From NCBI GenBank assembly GCA_023419095.1, contig JAEZYN010000040.1:1-18300 (forward strand): DNA of 18,300 bases, written 5' to 3'. Made by a program: the position numbers and the translations under genes. Shown in pieces: positions 14,118 to 18,300 of this stretch; positions within the stretch are counted from its first letter, which is position 1; each line of letters opens with the position of its first letter. This DNA is from Bacteroidota bacterium. Its GTDB lineage: Bacteria; Bacteroidota; Bacteroidia; Flavobacteriales; Weeksellaceae. The notes under the pieces were generated by a model. That model made no database searches. It was not told the origin of the DNA and was given only the letters and a program-made list of their open reading frames with translations.

Positions 14118-17100
14118 TTATTGCTTGATCAATGTTTTGACATCTGTAATTTCACCGTTTACAGCTAAAGCAACGGTGTAATATCCGGCCGGATAGTTAC
14201 TTATATTGATACTGGTCTGGTTGGAGCTTACATCCAGAATGTAGTTGTTGGAGGTTGTATTATTATAGCCAATAATTATTAAATAGGCAGACCCTGCACC
14301 GTTTAACGTATAATTCACCAATATGCTGTCTCTGGCAGGATTTGGTGCAATACTCTGTATGCTGCCCGGCTTTAATTTAACCTCGGCTTCTGCATAGTCT
14401 TTGAAGCCGTCCAAAGAGGAAATAACTTCTAACCTGTATTTTTCAGCGACAGCATGGGGTATCTGAAGGCTCTTACCCTGATGGATTAAATTTCCTTCGC
14501 TGTCATACCAGTTATATGTGGCAGTTTCCTGGATGTCTTCCGCATTCAATGTTATGGATTCATTTGCATTGACGGCTTGAGCTTCACCGGCATTGGCTTC
14601 AAAAAGAGCTCTCTGATTTTTATTGATGATAAATGTTTCACCGCCGATGACCTGGCCTGTTTCAGCATCTTTCTGAATGAGGTGATAACGGAATTCTGAT
14701 TTTTGTGTTGACTTTCTCGTTAAAAAGTTGAAACCCAATCTCAAAGTGCCTGCTTCATTGGGATTAAAGGAAATATTGTCGAGAATTACATTATTCCCGC
14801 CCACGATTTTTTTATTTTCTTCCAGAGTCGGGGAGAGTAAGTGGGAACCTTTTCCTCCGCGCTCCCATGCATTGTAAAGGGCGCCGTCCATTTTTATGCT
14901 GACCTCCGCTTCTTCATAAATCGGACTGCCTGCTTCCAGATCATCTGATAAAAATTCGAGATAATAGGTTTTGGGAGTATTGAAAGGATTGGCAATCGCC
15001 ATGATTCCTGTAGGAAGATCAGGCATCACTACGGTTATATTTTTCCATGCAATATTATTGTTGTTCCTTACATTTGAATTCAGATCCGCTGTTTCCGCCA
15101 CCGACATCGGATCATTGCTGCTTTCTATCCTTGCCAGCAAAGAAAAGCGCCACTCGTCTCCTCCACTACCGTAATTTGCGGGATTGGGCACAACCCAGGG
15201 AAGCGTTAAGACGGTCTCCTCTCCCGGCTGTAAAACCGGAATATTCAACGTGCCTACAATGTTGCCCATTTCCGCGCCTGTGACAGGATGGTAAATCCCT
15301 CCGTTCCATGGGTCAGGATATGAAAGTCCTGTAGAAGATTTTGCCCAGTAAAGCTTCAGCTGGTCATTCCCCACAGATGCGGTGCAGCTTTTGTTGATGA
15401 CCCGTACATTTACAAAATTCGGTATCCCGGCATTATTATATACAGGATTCTGATGCTGCGGTCCGCTGTCATTCGCGTTTCTGATCCAGATGTTATCACT
15501 CACCCAAATATAGGGAGTAGCCGTATTTGGTTCTGTTCCGAAATCATCTTCAGAGTCTTTGATGTACAGATCCAAGCCTGGCGACATCATTTGCTGAGCT
15601 AATTTTACCGCCTCATAAGCATCTGCCAGGCCGTAACCCATCTCATTGTTCCAGGTCCCGTTAGGCCTCCCGCCGGTATTTGCATAGGAGTAGCTTCCTG
15701 TTTTTTTCGCTGTCCTTTCGATAATATCATTAACCTGCTTTACGCTTAAACAGGGGTTAACGGATAATATCAGTGCACAGATACCGGCTACATGAGGAGC
15801 TGCAAAAGAGGTTCCCGAAGTGTTAGCTAATGCATTGTTAAATACAGTAGATAAAATATTGACACCGGGAGCAACAACATCCAATTCGCTACCATAACAT
15901 GAAAAAGCACCACGCGATCCATTAATATCAACAGCTCCAACTGCTATTATAAGATCGTGAGAATTAGCTGGATATTTTACAGGGCTTCCCACCGTATGAA
16001 GAGGGTCGTAATTTCCACTATTGAAAATTACTATTGTGCCTAATCCGTTTCTTCCATTTGTTAATGCATCACAAATAGCATCTTCTAACAAATCGGAGTA
16101 GAAAATAGATCTCCAGGAATTATTAATGATATCCGCACCATTCTGCCAAGCCCAACTAATCCCCTTAGCTCTTTGCTCAACGCTTTTCAACGTATTAGCA
16201 CCATCTGTACTGATTGAAAATAATTTAGATTTAGGTGCAACTCCGGCAATCTGATAATTATTGTCTTTTATGGCTCCAATAATACCTGCAACAAAAGTTC
16301 CGTGATATGTATATGCTTGACTTGGAGAAGTGCCAGTGACAGTATTAAAACTCAAAGGCAATATATTGTCTTTTAAATCCAGGTTGTTTAAATCTATCCC
16401 TGCGTCAAGGACAGCCACCTTTATCCTTTCCCCTTGTGAAATAGTCCATGCATTACATACATTGATATCAATATTTGGGAAAGTGTTGTTTCTTAAACCC
16501 CACAGATCTCCAAAATTTGTGTCGTTGGCACAATTTGTTAAGTCTGGGTTTGACGCAGCTGTGACCTGTTCATTTTCTTCAGTATCGCTGGTTAAAAAGT
16601 CAGGGTTGGAGGCGGCAAAATATCCGGTTTCAGCCAGGAGATTTGCGGTTTCCAATGAATTGCCTGAGGTATTTTTGTCACATTTTATCTTATACCACAG
16701 CGGCATAAACTGATTTGGTCCGATTATGGAAAAATTCCTGGTAGTTGCAAGGTTTTGCAAAATGCTTAAATCGCTGCTGTTCTTTAATTTTACGAATGCA
16801 TAATCAGAAAGTCTCAAAATTTCTTCTTCCGCAGTGATGAAACGCGGCTGAACGGATAAGACATTGTCATTTGTTTTAAGTTCATTTATTATAGAAAAAT
16901 ATTCTGTATCGGTTGGGGTATTTATAAACTCAACGCTGCCCGTTTTTTCATCCGAATTTAAATCATTTAAAATGAACGGCTTTAGATTGGTGTCAGAAAC
17001 ACTCTCCGGCAGAAAAATATTATTTACATAAATATCAAATCCGGTTTTGTCCAGTGTTAAATTTTGCTGCTGATTCCTGTAGTAATAGTAATTCTGGCAA

Positions 17101-17153
17101 AATATCAAATTTGCCCAGCAGATGAGGATCAGGATAAGGTAATTTTTTTTCAT
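14118..17153 (-). CDS. Secreted subtilisin-like serine protease (S8) with T9SS sorting domain
   Basis: This 1011-residue protein has a signal peptide (residues 1 to about 19, LILILICWANLIFC) and a propeptide-like region to about 205. The S8 catalytic domain spans about 240-520: D250 (VAVLDAGID), H284 (YHGTFVAG), oxyanion N381 (NSGN) and S449 (SGTSFAAPHVAG), so the triad is complete. Beta-rich domains follow, about 530-700 and 720-840, then an Ig-like module (about 850-925, ATYNWYDSEGNLIHQGKSLQ). The T9SS sorting domain is about 931-1011 (IAPNPARDSILV...LIKQ). It would be exported to the cell surface or medium to degrade proteins. A perfect promoter lies just upstream and the 209-residue partner gene follows. 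GC content is visibly lower over the catalytic domain than in the flanking glg genes. Substrate unknown. Confidence 0.93.
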   Translation of the reverse strand: MKKNYLILILICWANLIFCQNYYYYRNQQQNLTLDKTGFDIYVNNIFLPESVSDTNLKPFILNDLNSDEKTGSVEFINTPTDTEYFSIINELKTNDNVLSVQPRFITAEEEILRLSDYAFVKLKNSSDLSILQNLATTRNFSIIGPNQFMPLWYKIKCDKNTSGNSLETANLLAETGYFAASNPDFLTSDTEENEQVTAASNPDLTNCANDTNFGDLWGLRNNTFPNIDINVCNAWTISQGERIKVAVLDAGIDLNNLDLKDNILPLSFNTVTGTSPSQAYTYHGTFVAGIIGAIKDNNYQIAGVAPKSKLFSISTDGANTLKSVEQRAKGISWAWQNGADIINNSWRSIFYSDLLEDAICDALTNGRNGLGTIVIFNSGNYDPLHTVGSPVKYPANSHDLIIAVGAVDINGSRGAFSCYGSELDVVAPGVNILSTVFNNALANTSGTSFAAPHVAGICALILSVNPCLSVKQVNDIIERTAKKTGSYSYANTGGRPNGTWNNEMGYGLADAYEAVKLAQQMMSPGLDLYIKDSEDDFGTEPNTATPYIWVSDNIWIRNANDSGPQHQNPVYNNAGIPNFVNVRVINKSCTASVGNDQLKLYWAKSSTGLSYPDPWNGGIYHPVTGAEMGNIVGTLNIPVLQPGEETVLTLPWVVPNPANYGSGGDEWRFSLLARIESSNDPMSVAETADLNSNVRNNNNIAWKNITVVMPDLPTGIMAIANPFNTPKTYYLEFLSDDLEAGSPIYEEAEVSIKMDGALYNAWERGGKGSHLLSPTLEENKKIVGGNNVILDNISFNPNEAGTLRLGFNFLTRKSTQKSEFRYHLIQKDAETGQVIGGETFIINKNQRALFEANAGEAQAVNANESITLNAEDIQETATYNWYDSEGNLIHQGKSLQIPHAVAEKYRLEVISSLDGFKDYAEAEVKLKPGSIQSIAPNPARDSILVNYTLNGAGSAYLIIIGYNNTTSNNYILDVSSNQTSINISNYPAGYYTVALAVNGEITDVKTLIKQ

Positions 17154-17199
17154 GTGTTTTAGATGTTTTCATGGTGTTTTTTATTTTCGGGAAACCTAT

Positions 17200-17230
17200 C
17201 AAATTTAAAATAAAATTCATGATACTGCAA
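17200..17230 (-). promoter_or_regulatory. Bacteroidota promoter of the S8 protease operon
   Basis: The minus strand carries TTG (17230-17228), 20 nt, then TAAATTTG (17207-17200), an exact consensus match, 46 bp before the S8 ATG. Confidence 0.8.
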
Positions 17231-17282
17231 TAAAAAACGTAGAAATTTCAGATACCGTTAAAAAACAGGTGATACGGTTAAA
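17221..17282. repeat. GATAC direct repeats upstream of the S8 promoter
   Basis: GATACCGTTAAA (17251-17262) and GATACGGTTAAA (17271-17282) differ at one base and are spaced 20 bp apart, two helical turns. A third GATAC is at 17221. They sit next to the -33 box, as an operator might. ACCGT and ACGGT also form a short inverted pair. A regulator site is inference. Confidence 0.35.
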
Positions 17283-17381
17283 TTATGAGAAGATATTTTT
17301 CATTATAAAGCTGTTTTAAGGACATAACGATTCCCTGCTTGCTGTAATTTCAGGACCAATGGGGTTTAAAAGAAAAAATAT

Positions 17382-17389
17382 TAACTTTA
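17382..17389 (+). promoter_or_regulatory. Possible -7 box of glgA
   Basis: TAACTTTA is close to TAnnTTTG and lies 58 bp before the glgA ATG. No TTG -33 is obvious. The 294 bp between the S8 start and glgA otherwise holds only the S8 promoter and the GATAC repeats. Confidence 0.3.
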
Positions 17390-17447
17390 GCGTACTGAAA
17401 AGGTGGATCTCCCGAAAACTGAAATATTTAACCCCTGAACATCAGAT

Positions 17448-18300
17448 ATGAAAATCTTTAATCTTTCCATGGAATGTTATCCTGTTGCAAAGGTCGGAGG
17501 ACTGGCCGATGTAGTGGGAGCGTTGCCAAAATATCTCAATAAGATTGGCGGTGTGGAAACGAGCGTGGTGATGCCCTACTATAACCGGGCTTTCGTGCAT
17601 CAGCATGAGTTCGATTTGGTTTTCGACGGACAGATTCATCAGCACTATCACCGTTTTAATGTGCATGTGCTGAAAGAAAAAAGCGGTGTGTTGGGTTTTG
17701 ATCTGTATCTCATTAAAATCCCCGGTTTACTGGATCGCGAAAAGCCTTACGGCTATTGGGATGAGAGCCAACAGTTTCTGGCTTTCCAACATGGCGTGCT
17801 GCACTGGCTGAGTATACAGCAGATCCGTCCGGATGTTCTGCACTGCCATGATTATCATACCGGATTGGTTCCCTTCATGATCGAAAACTGTCCTGAATTC
17901 CGTTTTTTAAAAGGCGTAAAAACCATCGGTACCATTCACAATGGCGAATACCAAGGCCAGATGAAATGGCAGATGGCCGATTATTTTCCGTGGTATCGCG
18001 CGGAAAATGCGGGGCTTCTCGACTGGGACGGCTTCATCAATCCGCTGGCTGCAATGATCAAATGCTGCCACGCCTTCAATGCAGTTTCTGAAGGTTATCT
18101 GCACGAGCTTTTTCAGAATTTCCGCGGTCTCGAAAGTCTGATGCAGCAGGAACATTCCAAGGCTTTCGGCATTATCAACGGCATTTATACTGAAGTTTGG
18201 GATCCTGCAACCGATGAGTTTTTAGATTTTAACTTTAATATTACAAATGCGCCTGCCGGAAAATGGGAGAATAAAAAATCGCTATGTCACGAACATGGCC
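17448..18300 (+). CDS. glgA: Glycogen synthase, N-terminal part (cut by window end)
   Basis: The frame is open from ATG 17448 to the window end (284 codons seen; the family is usually about 460-490). It transfers glucose from ADP-glucose (or UDP-glucose) to the non-reducing end of glycogen. The GT5 hallmark KVGGLADVVGALP starts at K15, the residue that contacts the sugar-nucleotide phosphates. Further GT5 blocks are VLHCHDYHTGLVP, TIGTIHNGEYQGQM (E. coli has HNLAYQG here), FNAVSEGY and GIINGIYTEVWDPATD. The start is set by the conserved MKIFNLSMECYPVAKVGG context. It is on the same strand as glgB, but two opposite-strand protease-module genes separate them, so it needs its own promoter. Confidence 0.95.
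   Translation, partial: MKIFNLSMECYPVAKVGGLADVVGALPKYLNKIGGVETSVVMPYYNRAFVHQHEFDLVFDGQIHQHYHRFNVHVLKEKSGVLGFDLYLIKIPGLLDREKPYGYWDESQQFLAFQHGVLHWLSIQQIRPDVLHCHDYHTGLVPFMIENCPEFRFLKGVKTIGTIHNGEYQGQMKWQMADYFPWYRAENAGLLDWDGFINPLAAMIKCCHAFNAVSEGYLHELFQNFRGLESLMQQEHSKAFGIINGIYTEVWDPATDEFLDFNFNITNAPAGKWENKKSLCHEHG

Noticed and set aside
17442..18155. Minus-strand frames over the right end
   Set aside because: Antisense to glgA, which has unmistakable GT5 motifs in a continuously open frame to the window end.

Overview
The window looks like chromosomal DNA of a flavobacterium (Bacteroidota), most likely of the Chryseobacterium/Kaistella group. The evidence is promoters of the TTG-N20-TAnnTTTG type, absence of strong Shine-Dalgarno sites, two secreted proteins with Type IX secretion (T9SS) C-terminal sorting domains, an S46 dipeptidyl-peptidase, and AmiD-type amidase and M16 peptidase of Bacteroidota flavour. 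The genus is inferred; no rRNA is present.

Bases 1-1005 (minus strand) hold a tRNA cluster read leftward: tRNA-Ser(GCT), tRNA-Pro(TGG), a TTCG-loop terminator, two tandem 74-bp units each carrying only the 5' half of a tRNA-Arg with its anticodon arm replaced by a palindrome, an intact tRNA-Arg(TCT) with terminator, a small GIY-YIG nuclease gene whose last five codons and stop lie in tRNA-derived sequence, a further degenerate tRNA-Arg, and the start of a second GIY-YIG copy running off the left edge. Bases 1-116 and 383-498 are identical. This nuclease/tRNA/palindrome array is the most unusual thing in the window.

Bases 1065-6543 (plus strand) hold a lipoprotein N-acetylmuramoyl-L-alanine amidase, aspartate ammonia-lyase (aspA) and a large M16 zinc peptidase. 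A strong bidirectional terminator separates M16 from a convergent S46 peptidase (6705-8846, minus) that carries the Arg marking Asp/Glu-specific DPP11. Two small unrecognised genes follow (9023-9937, plus): a membrane protein with a CxxC motif and an acidic soluble protein.

Bases 9953-18300 form a glycogen-metabolism locus: a cytoplasmic glycan-binding-module/esterase fusion (minus), divergent glgB (plus) with a histone-like basic tail, and at the right edge the first 284 codons of glgA (plus). Between glgB and glgA lie two minus-strand genes, a 1011-residue T9SS-secreted subtilase and a 209-residue T9SS-secreted partner. They look like a separate module placed within the glycogen locus.

Functionally the window combines tRNA supply, envelope recycling (amidase), amino-acid and peptide catabolism (aspA, M16, DPP11, S8) and glycogen synthesis. 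DPP11 yields dipeptides with Asp/Glu at P1, and AspA would feed the resulting aspartate into fumarate; this suits a proteolytic flavobacterium but is inference.
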